The notes under the pieces were generated by a model, which worked only from the letters and a program-made list of their open reading frames with translations, was not told the origin of the DNA and made no database searches. Of a stretch of DNA of 64,000 nt, positions 11,902-23,956 are shown piece after piece (position 1 is the stretch's first letter; the number at the start of each line of letters is the position of its first letter). A program made the position numbers and the translations under genes. Origin of the DNA: Ottelia alismoides (taxonomy: Eukaryota; Streptophyta; Magnoliopsida; Alismatales; Hydrocharitaceae); NCBI GenBank assembly GCA_037367405.1, contig JAZKJV010001876.1:1674001-1738000 (forward strand). Reading direction: 5' to 3'.

Positions 11902-12580
11902 TCAAAACCATTCTGGAACAATCCTTAAACCCATACTCATTACATGCTGGTCGAAAACCTTCTGTGTCAGAGGTTTGGTAAGAGGATCAACAATGTTGTC
12001 AACAGAGTCCACCTTTGTGATGATGATATCTCCACGCTTTTGAATCTCCCGAATGATGTGGTATTTTCTTTCCACGTGCTTGCTCTTTTGATTCCATATG
12101 GGTTCCTTCGCCTAGGCAATGGCTCCTGTTTTTTTGCACAGTAATGGGATGGCGGTATCAGAGGAAACTACGCCAAGTTCCAGGATGAACTTACGCAATC
12201 ACACCCCCTCCTTTGCAGCATCTGATGCAGTAGTATATTTGGATTCTATTGTTGAATCTGCTATAGTGTCTTGCTTCTTACCTCTCTAGCTCACAGCACT
12301 ACCATTCAACAGGAACACAAACCCTGATGTCGACTTTAAATCATCAATATCCGACTGGAAGTCTGAATTTGTATATCTCAAGACTTAGAGATCACCATCT
12401 CCATAGACCAAGATCTAATCTTGCATCTGTCTTAGATATTTGAAAATATTCTTTGTTGTATTACAGTGTTTCTCTCCATAGCAAGATTGGTAACGACTTA
12501 CCACTCCCACTACATGTAAAATATTTATCCTAGTACATATCATGGCTTACATTAATCATCTTATAGCAGATGCATAGGGG
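11902..12580 (-). pseudogene. pol: Copia BE RNase H domain, decayed
   Basis: The minus-strand C-terminal part reads cleanly: KSKHVERKYHIIREIQKRGD, then VDPLTKPL and a final MGLRIVPEWF before the stop at 11902. Upstream, in another frame, are SDFQSDIDDLKSTSGFVF and STIESKYTTASDAAKE, the standard copia RNase H blocks. At least three in-frame stops sit where the family normally has Trp or similar codons (for example 'GSAVS*RGKK'), consistent with G-to-A changes. The domain is about 220 residues, full length for the family, and follows RT directly. It is non-functional because of the stops and at least one frameshift. Confidence 0.85.
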
Positions 12581-12582
12581 CA

Positions 12583-13498
12583 TCAAGCCATGGCCTTCTT
12601 TTCCTCAACACTTTGAGGAGCCATCCCTTTAGATAGGTGGATACCATGTCTTAAGGAGAGGAATCCTTTCTTAGAACTATCCATACAGAAACGTTCAAGA
12701 ATCTTCTTAATGTACCCATGTTGTGATAATCCCAATATCCTCTTTTCTCGATTTCTGAACAGCTTCAGACTTAAGATATAAGAGGCTTCTCCAAGATCTT
12801 TCATCTTGAAGGTATGATATAGCCAAACTTTCACACTAGTTATCATCCATGTATCATTCCCAATGATAAGGATGTCATCTACGTAAAGCACGATGAACAC
12901 AATGGTGCACCCACTAAGCTTCTTGTACACACAAGGTTCATCAGGATTCTGCAAAAAATCATAACTCTTTATGGTTTCATCAAATCTGATGTTCCAGCTA
13001 TGAGAAGCTTATTTTAGCCCATAGATAGATTTCTTCAGCTTGCATACTTTGCCATCCTCGATTATGAAGCCCTTGGGCTGCTCCGTATAGATGTCCTCCT
13101 CAAGGTATCCATTGAGTAAACTTGTCTTGACGTTCATCTGCTAGATGTCGTAGTTAAGAGATGCAGCTACAACCAGCAGTGTTCTGATGGAATTAAGCAT
13201 AGCCACAGGAGAGAATGTCTTATCGTAGTTGATGCCTTCTCTCTGTGTGTAGTCTCTTGCCACGAGCAGTGCCTTGAAAGTCTCTACTATCCCATCAGGA
13301 ACCCTCTCTCTTGAAGATACATTTACACCCAATGGGTTTACCCCTTTAGATGGATCCTCTAGTATCCATACACCATTCTTATGCATGGAATCATTTTCTG
13401 ACTTCATTTCTAGCATCCATCTATCCATGTCATGATCCACGAGTGCTTCATCAAATGAAGCAAGATCATTGTCAGTTTCATCTAACACATGAAATCCA
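12583..13498 (-). pseudogene. pol: Copia BE reverse transcriptase, decayed; broken by the copia CD insertion
   Basis: Blocks in order on the minus strand: W-x-EM-x4-SM-like start near 13440; KALLVARDYTQREGINYDKT and FSPVAMLNSIRTLL (13141-13300); VKTSLLNGYLEEDIY and KSIYGLK near 12990-13130; FIVLYVDDILIIGND with the catalytic YVDD at 12874-12885; and LGLSQHGYIKKILERF near 12700. Stops occur between the open segments, mostly where Gln is expected (CAG to TAG). The N-terminal edge, GFHVLDETDNDLA, abuts LTR C at 13498. The matching integrase end lies at 21693, on the far side of the CD insertion, where the reading frame would resume. Confidence 0.9.
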
Positions 13499-15994
13499 TG
13501 AAGGATATTGAGAATCCTCAAGCGCATCACGGAAGCGTGTCGATTGCATCGTATGCAATCGGAGCAACTAGTCGTACTAGATGCTAGATGTAGCGGAAAT
13601 TAAAATTTTTTAACTAAAGATGAAACCACATGATCACGAGAACATTTCTCGGATCGTTTCATCAAACCACAAAGTACAAGGAATACCTCTTGAAGCGTGG
13701 TTGTGATCGCGAGATCCCAAAGTAGAGATCCTCCTATCTTAAGTCCGATCCACGAAGAATGCACTTGCGGGCGCGATGATGAGTCACGTTCCTTCCCGCA
13801 ATCCTCGATGAAGATCCAAGCGATGGCTCCCCCGATTTTGTCAAACGAAATCCGTCGTCTTCCTTTAGAGTAAGAAACTCCAAAGAAGATGGAGATCCAC
13901 GAGTCGTCGAAGAAGAAGCCGAGAGTCTCTCCTTTCTCAACACAAAGTGGACGGCCACTTAATGGAGAAGAGAAAGAGAGAGAGGGCGAGAATGAGAAAG
14001 AGAGAGAGAGAGAGAGAGTTGTCACCTTGTACAACTCTTAATGATGTACCATGGAAGGCTACCCTAGCCCTCTATTTATATTAGTTTAGGATCCATTGGA
14101 TCTCAATCCATGGGACACATGGATCCAAGGGCTATGCTTGGTCCATGTAAATCAATGGCTATGATTGTTGTTGATTAAAACCAACAACATTAATTTAAAT
14201 TAAAAAATGTTGCAACATTATCAACATAATTTAATTTAACATTAACTAATTAAGAGATAATGTGATAAATAAAATGGAGTCAACCAACCTCCCCTAAAAT
14301 TGGGGTGTTATTTTGTCTCCTTTTATTTTATCTTATTATTTCTTAATAAATTGCAATAACTATTATTGCAATAATATCCACCAAATTAATTCCAAATTAA
14401 TTTGTAAATATTTCAATCATGCCATTGATCATTATGTGAATCATATTCACAACCCAAACTAATTTGTAAATTACATTTCCAATTAATTAATTAATGTGAA
14501 TCCAATCCACACAATTAATTAACAAATGCTATTTACATAGATTCTCTCTCTTATATATGTATATTATAAATCATATTTATAACACACATATATCATGGAT
14601 AGTAATATCCACATTCTCTAATCCTTGATAATTAAATCCCATTTAATTATCTTGGATAATAATTCTCACAATATATTCATATTAAGCTTGATAATTAAAT
14701 CTCATTTAATCATCAAGTTCTTCTTGCTTGGATATGAAATTCATCAAATGAATTATTCTTGAACTCCTTCAAGAATAATGTGCTTTCTCCGCAGATACTT
14801 GGATATAAAGACAGGGCGATTGTATTGTTCCACGTATAGTGACTTGGACATTGAGATATTATCTCAAATCCAGATCTTACGAACCTCCCATAGATGCTTG
14901 ATTAAATCAAGACCGCAAATCTAATCTTCTCATTACATCTGAATCTCATTCAGACCAATGTCCAACACTTGGACTAAGATCAGATTGCTTCTCTACTGGA
15001 AGGAGTCACTAAAATCCAGACCTGTTTCATCACTCCCTCGGAATGGAAGCGTCATGGATATACAATCGTTTATGATCACATCACCCTCAGGTATTCCCAA
15101 TACCTGTACATCCTGCATACTGGAAGACCCATGGTCAACCCGAAGATCAAGATCTATTTTACACTGTCTTCTTCAGGGTTTGATCACCAAGTTTCTCATT
15201 TGATCATTGGGATTTGGTATTGATCATATACTTTCCAAAAGCATATATCATACCTAGGTCTTGATCATATACTTTCCAAAAGTATATATCAAACCTACAA
15301 ATTCAGTCAAGCTTCCAAAGCGAGACGACCGTGCACGGAATTTGATTCCTCCCAATATCTCATGAGTGAGCTCATGTCTTCCGGTTCAGTAGTGAACCTG
15401 TATGATTCCTTTGAGAGATCGTATTACTCATATGCCCTTATATGCACACCAGCGCGCCGGTGAATAGACCTTGGTTAGGTCATCAACCTATTGGTCTGCC
15501 AAATTTACATACTCAGACATATAGCAATACATCTGTCTCCGGTCAGAGGATGCGTGCCTATGCTGTGACAGCATTCAACATAGGACTTAGGTTATCTCGA
15601 TCTCGTTAAGTCAACTCTTTGACCTAACTAATCTGACACCTCCGAATCTCTATTCCTATGCAGAGGACCTGCATCAAGAGGTCGGTCAGATATCAACCTA
15701 TGTGAGAAAGGATTGCCATCTCCTACTCAGGCTGGAGATCACATCTTAACAATCATTTGACGGTGCTTGATGAGTCCTCAATCTAACTCTTTAGATATTC
15801 ATCCAAGCACCAGCCTCTATGATTCAATAATTGAATCAACAGCTGTATGATCATTAAGATAGCCATGGTACATAACCCTAATTGTACAGAGGGACCTATT
15901 ATGCAAATTATTTATTCTTCATTTCAGATCAGGGAATGATATTCGCAATAACATTTATTGCATAATGGCTCGTCGTGGGCTCACATGTCCAACA
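13499..15994 (-). repeat. Copia CD 3' LTR (LTR C)
   Basis: 2496 bp, TGAAGGATATTG to TCCAACA on the plus strand, followed at once by the PPT complement ATCTCCCACT (15995-16004). Minus-strand TATA (TATAAATA) at 14073-14080. A GA-rich microsatellite (13971-14018) lies just downstream of the TATA in transcript orientation, as a CT-rich leader segment. Confidence 0.93.
14073..14080 (-). promoter_or_regulatory. TATA box of copia LTR C
   Basis: The plus strand is TATTTATA, so the minus strand is TATAAATAGAGGG, a good match to the plant TATA consensus. It sits about 575 bp from the R/U5 end of the LTR. Confidence 0.7.
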
Positions 15995-16004
15995 ATCTCC
16001 CACT
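15995..16004 (-). other. Polypurine tract of copia CD
   Basis: Minus strand AGTGGGAGAT immediately preceding the LTR start TGTTGG. Identical to the BE tract. Confidence 0.85.
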
Positions 16005-19000
16005 ATCCCAAAGAGCCATTAATGGGCTAATCATATAAACCCACACTCATGTGACAATCATAGGCTATTTAGAAATAGCTAGGTAAGCTGATCAGTCACT
16101 CTGTTCCCAAAAGACTATGCCAAGTCCTTTTACGGCACTTGCATATCCCTAGGTAACAGTGCTCGCATCCAATGCGAATGTTGCATCTAATGCAACCAAT
16201 ACTCAATCTAGTCAAAGCAGTTATAGTGTCTTTGACACTATTGCTTAATAACTATTATAACCAGTATTTCCATAATCCTTACCAGAATACCCTTATTCTT
16301 GGAGATCACTATCTCCTACGGTATTCGTAGTTAAGACCTTTTAGATTTCCATCTAAAAATCTTAATTTCTTAAAGATATTGTTATTACTGCAATCAAGTG
16401 TTCTATCTCTATAGAAGGATTAGTAACAGTTTACTACTCCCATTGCATGGCAGATATCTGGCTTTTGTACACATCAAGCATACACTTAGCTTCTCGTAAC
16501 TGATGCACAAGTGCAACAGTTTTAGCATTCACTTCCTCAACTCATTGAGGTGCTATCCCTTTTGATAGGTCAGTACCAAATCTCAAGGGAAGGAAGCCTT
16601 TCTTGGAATTTCCAAGAATGGAATATGTCCAAGGTGTACTACAAATGTGACAATCCCAATACCCTCTTTTCTTTGATTCTGAACAACTTCAGAACTAAGA
16701 TCTAAGAGGTATTCTTGAGATCATATATCAAGGTATGGAATAGCAAGAATATAAAACACTTATTATCATCCTTATATCATTCCAAATGATTAGGATATTA
16801 TCTACATTTAGCACGATGAACACAATGGCACTCCCATTAAGCTTCACATGGTACATCAAGATTCTATTTGAAATCATAACATTTATAATTTCATCAAATC
16901 TTATGTTCCAACTGCTTATTTGAGTCCACAGATGGATTTCTTTAGCTTTCACACCTTACTTTCTCCAAACATGAAGCCCTGGGGCTACTTCATGTGAATA
17001 TCCTCAGAGAGGTATTCTTTAGAGGAATTCAATCTTGAATTACATCTTGAAGATGCAATAGTCAAGTTGTGTAGCTAAGGTTAGCAATATTCTGATGAGT
17101 TTAAGCATGGTCACCGAAGAGCAAGTCTCATTGCAAGCAATGTCTTCTCTTCCGGTGTGTAGCTTATGGCTACAAACCGAGCTTTGAAGGTCTTTACCTT
17201 CTCATCAGGTTCCTCTTCTCTTGAAGATCCATTTACACCTTAATGGGTCTAACCCTTATAGGTGGATCCTCGAGGGTCCATATACAACACTTGTATATGA
17301 AGTCTACTTTAGACTTTATTGCTAATATCCATCATTCCATGTCATGATCCTTAGGAGCTTCATCACATGAAGTCCGATCATTGTCAGACTTGGCTGACAC
17401 ATGGAATACATCCTCAAATTCATTTGAAGAGGTATTAATGTTTCATCTTTAATTGTCCTTTTAGTTTCCGATTTCAGGAGTCTCATTATCTTCTCAAGAT
17501 TAAATGAGTTCCTTTACTTCATTTTCATCTTGATTCTCAAGATTCTCAATCCTCCAAGAATCACATTCTCAGAGATGAGATCTTTTAAGAATCTCAAGGT
17601 CATAAAGTAGGTATCCAATACCATACTTTATTTTCCTAACGAAGTAGCACTCTCAAGTGCTAGATTCCAGCTTACATGCATGGAACCTCATTAAGGATAT
17701 ATATTGTAGTCTCTACTACACATATATACTTGGAAACTAAGGGATAATTATGCTAAAATTCATCATTGACCAAATCATGTCACACATGATCCAATTGTAT
17801 CTCCCTACAACTCTATTGAGTTCAGGTTTATCAGGAGGAGTGAGATAGAAATGATATTCATATCTCCATAAGGTATTCTTTGAATTTTATCTAATAGGTA
17901 CAAGCTACCTAGGTTAGATCAAATTCATTTCATCTTTCTTCAAACTTTGGTTCTAAACCAAAATTGTGAAATCTTTGAACATTTCAAAGGTTTCTCAGGT
18001 GAAGAGAAGAAATCTCATGTCATACGTAATTATCAATAGATATTACATATCCATAATGTTTACTATGATATAGATGATCTACATACATCAATATGTATGA
18101 GATCTTGAATACCTCGACATCTAACACCATTCCCAAAGAAGGGTGTATTGGACATTTTACTTTAAATACAATATTCACAAGTATGTAAGATTTGAAATTT
18201 TAAACATTCTAAAGTTTCATATCTTACTAGTCTATTGATCAAATCAACAGACAAATGTCCAAGGCTTGATGCCAGATCATCGTCAAATGATCTTCATCCT
18301 TCTATTGATCTATCAAGGTTTAATTTTCAGTATTAGAAATCTTAATGAACCATTCATTAATTTTCTAATTTTGTGGAGTCCACTAGATGTTAGATTACTA
18401 TCTGAAATATATCCATCATAATAGTTCTATCTCAGAAATCTTAATGAACCTTTTATGATAGTTCTATCTCAGAATTCATGTTTATTTCCAACATTTAGAA
18501 ACAAACAATGAGGGTATTCTAATATCTAGGTCATAGAGACATTCTCTAAGACTAAGGGCTCTCCCACTGAGAATATGAAGTCAATCTATCCAATAGAGAT
18601 TGCTGCAACAATTACAGTAATATCCATGTAGATGACTACTAAACCTTAAGATCAAATTTCTAATCTTTAAATATATATATATGCAACCAATTGCAAATGT
18701 CATTAGAAGATTGGGATACAATTGTCAGACTTTATCTTATGAAATAAGTAAGTCAAAGTCAATGATTATATGTAGATTATTCTGATGCTCCATCTGAGTC
18801 CTTCACTAAGGATTTTAGATAGACTTGATAGTCATACTATCAACACATCAACTTATTGCAGTATTGGCATTCATCCAACTCTTTGGATGTCATATGGAAG
18901 TCACAGAAGTACAATCAACTCTTTGACTTTCCTTCTCACATAGGTCCAACCCATGCTTCCACTGTGCTCTCTTCATCTATAAACAATCATTGTTCAAGAC

Positions 19001-19600
19001 AAAGAATCTCTTATGTTGAATTCAAAAGGATTTCAATACAAGAGCATTTCAACATTTATACATGCTTCATTAAATTCATTCAAAATGATTAATATGAAGC
19101 TTCACGAATGACTAGAGTATAGATAGTAGAATAATGACATTCATCATATCTACATATATCTTAACTCTTAGAGACTTAGGTTCAGGTAGGTATTCAAACA
19201 TTTTGAATACATCATCTCTTTCGAGCCACCATTCTGCATAATGCAGAGAACCATGTCATTCATGATTAAATGTCTAGAGCACACATGTATGCCAAAATAT
19301 CTTCTTTTATTTTATAAGGATTATTCGACAATTACGATCACCATCGACATGTCACTTCCAAAGTACACTCGATGAAAGATCAAGACTACAGAGACATACA
19401 AACCCTAAGGTGATGTCTTATTGTCTTATTTAATTGTCCTTCCTCATTATGTTGAGGGGACTTGCACACTGCAACCACATACATTATGTGTCCAATTGCA
19501 AGTACAATATCTGGATCATGAGTCCAATCCAAGATATTTTACTGGTTATCATTGAGTATAACATTGAGTGGGTTTAATGAAGGATTATCTGAAATAAGAA
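16005..19600 (-). pseudogene. pol: Copia CD gag-pol, severely decayed
   Basis: Segments are recognised by alignment to BE. RT lies near 16500-17350: WNIRFDEI, then FIVLNVDNILIIWND, where the catalytic YVDD has become NVDN (near 16810), then DLSKGIAPQ. The integrase C-terminal part is at about 17560-18000, with the 'ggtatccaataccat' block matching 21910. The integrase/protease region lies at about 18000-18700 and a gag remnant to about 19600. There are many frameshifts, stops and small deletions; roughly 85 bp of the integrase C-terminal region is missing near 17690 compared with BE. No ORF longer than about 80 codons survives. The contrast with the nearly identical LTRs is discussed as a finding. 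Confidence 0.75.
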
Positions 19601-21378
19601 ATTTGCATGTGTATATATGTTATATATATACATATTTTACTTTGATTTAGGAATTTTATATCAAAGTTGTCTTGCCTTGTCAACACTGAAAGTTCATTCC
19701 CTTAATCACTTTCAATGTAAGAGATATTCTTACCATTATATCTCTAGCAAGATCTGGGATCTCCTTTCCTATCTTTGTCGCATCCCAATAATATGAGAAC
19801 TTACGACTCCGATAAAAAGAAGCGGGAACACATTCCGCCTTGCAAGTCCAACTTGCATTCCCAATTCGGTCTTTAACACTCGGGCCCACCACCCCTAAGA
19901 TGATGTTGACCCGTTGCTAATTGAACCAACCGTCAACAGGATTAGAACTCGCTATGCGCAATCCAATATCGCCCCAATAATATGAGGACTCGATATTGGG
20001 GTCACTACGCATACGGCCTTACTCTTTCGAGAAGCAAAGAGCCCGATCCAGATGCGCTTGCATATAGGATCTGTCACTTCGGACAGGCGTCTCCTACATA
20101 CAATCCCTGGCGATGGAACCCTTCGCCTTGACGGGAAACCATGGATGTCACTTATGTGATCCTCCACCTCATATTCAAATTATAATTAATTATCGTGAAT
20201 CATATTCACATAATCAATTCTTCCAAGGGAAATACACATCTATTCATAATAGAGTGTTTATTGGACATAATTAATTTAATCACATTAAATTAATCATCAA
20301 TCCAATCATCAATCAACAAACATGTCTTTTACTTGAATAGTAGGTATTATCTCAAAATACATATTATTCGAATTTTAATAATTAGAAAAATACACATTGT
20401 CTGTCTCCAGTATTATACAGTCCCTACCCGCTGTCATGGCCAGTACCGACGAGAGTGGGACGGACCACATACGTTGCAACCCGCGACCCCAATGCTCTCC
20501 GACTAGGCACCACATCCGCCTCGGGAAAGGATAATACCAGATAGACCATCATGTACTTTGAGATGTTCATCGGTTTTTCAACCGAAATTATACCATATAA
20601 TATACATCAAAACAATTTTGATTATATTATTTGGAGATTTGCTAAACAAATCCCCAATCCTATTCAAGCAAGAGGGTTTTTCATGTAAAAGTTGTCCTAC
20701 AACTATTGTAGGATAAACTATGGTTTTCATGAAATCAATGTTTGTTGATGAATCAATGATCAAGATCTAATATCTCGTCATTGTGGTTTAGGCAAGTGTC
20801 ATTCAATAAAATAATTATCTCTTTAAATATTTCACAAATATTTATCACTAATTATTCCAGAAAATTAACAATTAATTTTCATCATGATAATTGAATGACA
20901 TATCACAAGGTTCAAGATCAAAAATGTCAATTTCCAGCAGTGACCCCCAATCACTAAAATTAACATATCTTGATCATTTTAAATCCAAAAAATGCAAACT
21001 CAGTTTCCAAAGATTGCCTATTTGATTTATTAAAGAACCCAAGTGATAATTCACGCATTTCAAGGCGGATTAAAACCGTAATCATCTCATTAATTACGTT
21101 CAAATCCGCAGTTCCCGCAACAGTGAATATAGTCATATTCAAAAAGCCATATCTTGAGCAAATAAAGTCCAAATTTAGTAAACTCAAGTCCTATGGTTTC
21201 CTTAATTAATGGGGAACAAAATACAATTGAAAATTTCGTGTTTAAACAATTTAAACAGTGCGGAAAAATTCAATTAGACAGAGGTGCGAAAATTGAAATG
21301 CAGTAAAAATTTCGCAACCCTTTCAAGAACCAAATCGTCTAAGGTCTATGGATCATATCCAAAACCATATTCAACCTG
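19601..21378 (-). other. Copia CD 5' leader (untranslated)
   Basis: A 1.7-kb leader between PBS and gag. About 19680-20270 and 20400-20600 match 24060-24640 and 24770-24960 of BE much better than the coding regions of the two elements match. It contains the 14-mer CTCATATTATTGGG (minus strand) twice, near 19787-19800 and 19974-19987, and both copies are kept in BE. Hairpins: CCAATATCG / CGATATTGG (19963-19999) and TCCTACAA / TTGTAGGA with a CTA loop (20695-20713). No ORF in it resembles a known protein. Confidence 0.75.
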
Positions 21379-21390
21379 GCTCTGATACCA
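21379..21390 (-). other. Primer binding site of copia CD (initiator tRNA-Met)
   Basis: The minus strand reads TGGTATCAGAGC, an exact match to the plant copia primer site complementary to the 3' end of initiator tRNA-Met. It lies 2 nt from the LTR D end. Confidence 0.93.
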
Positions 21391-21392
21391 CT

Positions 21393-21687
21393 TGAAGGAT
21401 ATTGAGAATCCTCAAGCGCATCACGGAAGCGTGTCGATCGCATCGTATGCAATCGGAGCTTGATGAGTCCTCAATCTAACTCTTTAGATATTCATCCAAG
21501 CACGAGCCTCTATGATTCTATAATTGAATCAACAGCTGTATGATCATTAAGATAGCCATGGTACATAACCCTAATTGTACAGAGGGACCTATTATGCAAA
21601 TTATTTATTCTTCATTTCAGATCAGGGAATGATATTCGCAATAACATTTATTGCATAATGGCTCGCCGTGGGCTCACATGTCCAACA
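21393..21687 (-). repeat. Copia CD 5' LTR (LTR D) with a 2.2-kb internal deletion
   Basis: Only 295 bp: the first 67 bp and last 228 bp of LTR C, joined at 'ggagc|ttgatgag'. The missing part corresponds exactly to 13566-15766 (2201 bp; 2496 minus 2201 equals 295). The breakpoints share GC, a 2-bp microhomology. The deletion removes the TATA box and U3, so this LTR can no longer drive a genomic transcript. Confidence 0.93.
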
Positions 21688-21692
21688 ATCCA

Positions 21693-22361
21693 TACTTTTC
21701 CGGTGGTGCAACTAACCTCGAACTTCTTCGAAGAGGTATGGGTGTTTCATCTTTATTCATTTCTTCAGTTGTTGTTCAGGCAAATTAGAATCCTCAAGGG
21801 ATTCAATGGGTTCCTCAACTTCATTTCTATCTTGACCTTTAAGGAAGTCATTCTCTTGGAATTTTACATCTCTAGAAACGAAATCTTCTGGATTTCAGGA
21901 TCATAAAGATGGTATCCAATACCATCTTTAACATACCTAATGAAGTAACACTTACAAGAGCAATATTCTAGCTTACTTGCGTCCATGTTCTTTGCATGAA
22001 CCAAGGAACCCCAGACCCTCAAGCGATTAACACTAGGTTTGGTTCCATAACAGAGATCATGAGGAGTCTTAGGCACATATTTGCAAGGAATCTTATTTAG
22101 GATATATATTGTAGTCTCTACTGCATATCCCCTGAAACTAAGAGGTAAATGTTCTTTGCTCATCATTGAATGGACCATGTCCATGATGGTCATGTTGCAT
22201 CTTTCAGCAACACCATTAAATTGGGGGTTTCAGGAGGAGTGAGATTGGAGACAATTCCATTCTCTTTAAGGTATTCCTTGAATTCATCTGAGAGGTAGTC
22301 ACCACCTCGGTCAGCTCGAATCCATTTAATCTTTCTATCGGTTTGGTTCTCAAGCAAATCC
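21693..22361 (-). pseudogene. pol: Copia BE integrase, C-terminal half, decayed
   Basis: On the minus strand: KIKWIRADRGGDY (second catalytic Asp), then after a frameshift NGVAER (catalytic Glu) and MTIMDMVHSMMSKEHLPLSF, and then GIGYHLYDPEIQKISFLEM of the C-terminal domain. The beta-hairpin-like end continues with stops to the CD insertion point. The segment joins upstream to the open reading frame at 22362-23531, and on the other side of CD to RT at 13498. Catalytic residues D and E are still visible here, but frameshift and stops disable the protein. Confidence 0.85.
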
Positions 22362-23531
22362 TTAACTCTTTGAACTTTTCAAAGATTTCATATTTATGAT
22401 GTAGTAGGAATATAAACCGTATCGTAATTGGTCATCAATAAATGTCAAATAATATTGATATCCATTTCGAGTCGTGGTATTGAAGGGACCACATACATCA
22501 GTATGTATTAGATAGAGAATACCTTCGCATCGTTTAACCTTGTTACGAAAAGGCATCCTAATCATTTTACCTTGAATACAATGTTCACGGGTAGGCAGAG
22601 ATTGAACTTGCTGAAAATCTAAGGGTCTATCATTTATCAATCTATTGATCCTATCAACAGATAAATGACCAAGCCTTTGATGCCAGATCATGTTCAAATG
22701 ATTTGCATTCTCCCTGGAACTTTTAAGGTTTTTATTATTATTAGTGTTGGTAACATTCATGACATGTTCATCAATGCACAATTCATAGAGTCCCCCAGAA
22801 GTCAACACACCATCTGCAATATGTTTATCGTAATGACTTATGACAAGTTTATTACAGAAAAGGAATGAATATACACATCTAACAAGCTTAGATACAGATA
22901 TTAAATTCCTTCGAACTTCAGATACATAAAGACATTCTTTAAGTACTAGGACTCTTCCACTAGATAATGATAGTCTCCAGGTTCCGACGGTGACTGCTAC
23001 AACACTTGCATCAGATCCCATTTGGATGACTATAGCCCCTTCTTCCAGGTTCCTAGTTTCCTGAAACAGATGCAACACATTGCATGCATGAACAGAAGAA
23101 TGAACAACCCAACTTCCTTCTAATCCAATGAGAAAGTTGGTTTCAATGATGAAAGTAGATTTCATACCTATAGGGGCTTTACATTTGTCGATCGACTTCG
23201 GGTATTCTGGGTAGTTATGCCTCCAGTGCCCTGGCTTCTTGTAGTGGTGAAAAATGTCGGTTTTCTTCGACGCTATAAAAGTGGATTCACCAGAAGATGA
23301 GACAACACCTTGACTTTTCTTCTTTATCTTCGGAGTCGAGCCCTTCTGAGAACCTTGCTTCCGACCGTGCTTTCCTTTGACATGTGAAACCATTGCACTG
23401 ACAGAGGGGACATCCTTCATCATTACATCTTCACCAAACTTTAATGCATCTAATAGCCCATCGTTAGTAAAATCAACTTTGCTCATGTGGAACATAACCA
23501 CAAAGTTGTTAAAAGACTTAGGGAGTGACAA
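22362..23531 (-). pseudogene. pol: Copia BE gag C-terminus, protease and integrase N-terminus, 389 codons still open
   Basis: This is the longest open frame in the window. In order: gag end; a ruined zinc knuckle (FHHYKKPGHWRHNYPEY, about residues 91-107), where three Cys of the CCHC pattern are replaced by Phe or Tyr; a protease region with SWVVHSSVHA where the family has WVVDSGA, so the catalytic Asp and the Gly are lost; KECLYVSEVRRNLISVSKL; the pre-integrase block WHQRLGHL with REHCIQGKM, where one zinc-binding Cys is Arg; and LIHTDVCGPF, carrying the first catalytic Asp. The frame starts inside gag, so its first Met is not the native start. It is open only by chance of decay and is not a working gene. 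Confidence 0.88.
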
Positions 23532-23956
23532 AGAATGAAATCAACCTAGATGTCAGAATTCATAAAGGATCGCAGCGTTTCCAGTTCAGAGAGATATGCA
23601 AACATTTTAAGTGCATGTTCTCTGACAGAGGTCCCTTCCCGCATCTTTCTACGAATAAATTCTTTCATTACATTATAACGTTGTATGCAGTTTACATCAC
23701 CGAACATTTGCTTCTGAAGCGCATTGGATAATGAACGAACAATGTAGCACCTTGCCAGATTATGATCTTCATCATATTTTTCATTAAATTTGATATCTTC
23801 CAGAGTTTTTGGGTCTGCAAGCTTGTCCTTGGATAGCACATATGAAATGCGCTCAGCAGAAAGGACAAGATCCAAATTTCAGGTCCAATCTGAATAATTT
23901 GATCTGATCAACTGATTGACCTCCAGGAGCCTGTTCAAAGGGTTCATGGACTTCAT
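23532..23956 (-). pseudogene. gag: Copia BE gag, N-terminal part
   Basis: The likely start is the ATG at 23954-23956 (minus): MKSMNPLNRLLEVNQLIRSN, typical of plant copia gag. An in-frame stop follows at the position of a Trp-type codon just after SDWT. The frame then stays open as NLDLVLSAERISYVLSKDKL to ELETLRSFMNSDI, the UBN2-type capsid region. A frameshift near 23535 separates it from the downstream frame. Without the stop and frameshift it would be continuous with the 22362-23531 polyprotein. Confidence 0.85.

Larger units (their letters stand above)
13499..21687 (-). mobile_element. Ty1/copia element 'CD', nested in BE, TSD ATCCA
   Basis: A complete-ended minus-strand copia: 3' LTR C 13499-15994, PPT 15995-16004, decayed coding region to about 19600, leader to 21378, PBS 21379-21390, 5' LTR D 21393-21687. 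ATCCA flanks it at 13494-13498 and 21688-21692. It splits BE between the end of integrase and the start of RT. The interior (5.4 kb) is close to BE's 5.6 kb, so it was once a full element. LTR C and LTR D differ at only four positions over the 295 bp they share, although the coding region is heavily damaged. Confidence 0.93.

Noticed and set aside
21393..21687. A MITE or independent solo LTR
   Set aside because: It is next to a perfect PBS and is exactly LTR C minus an internal segment, so it is the 5' LTR of CD.
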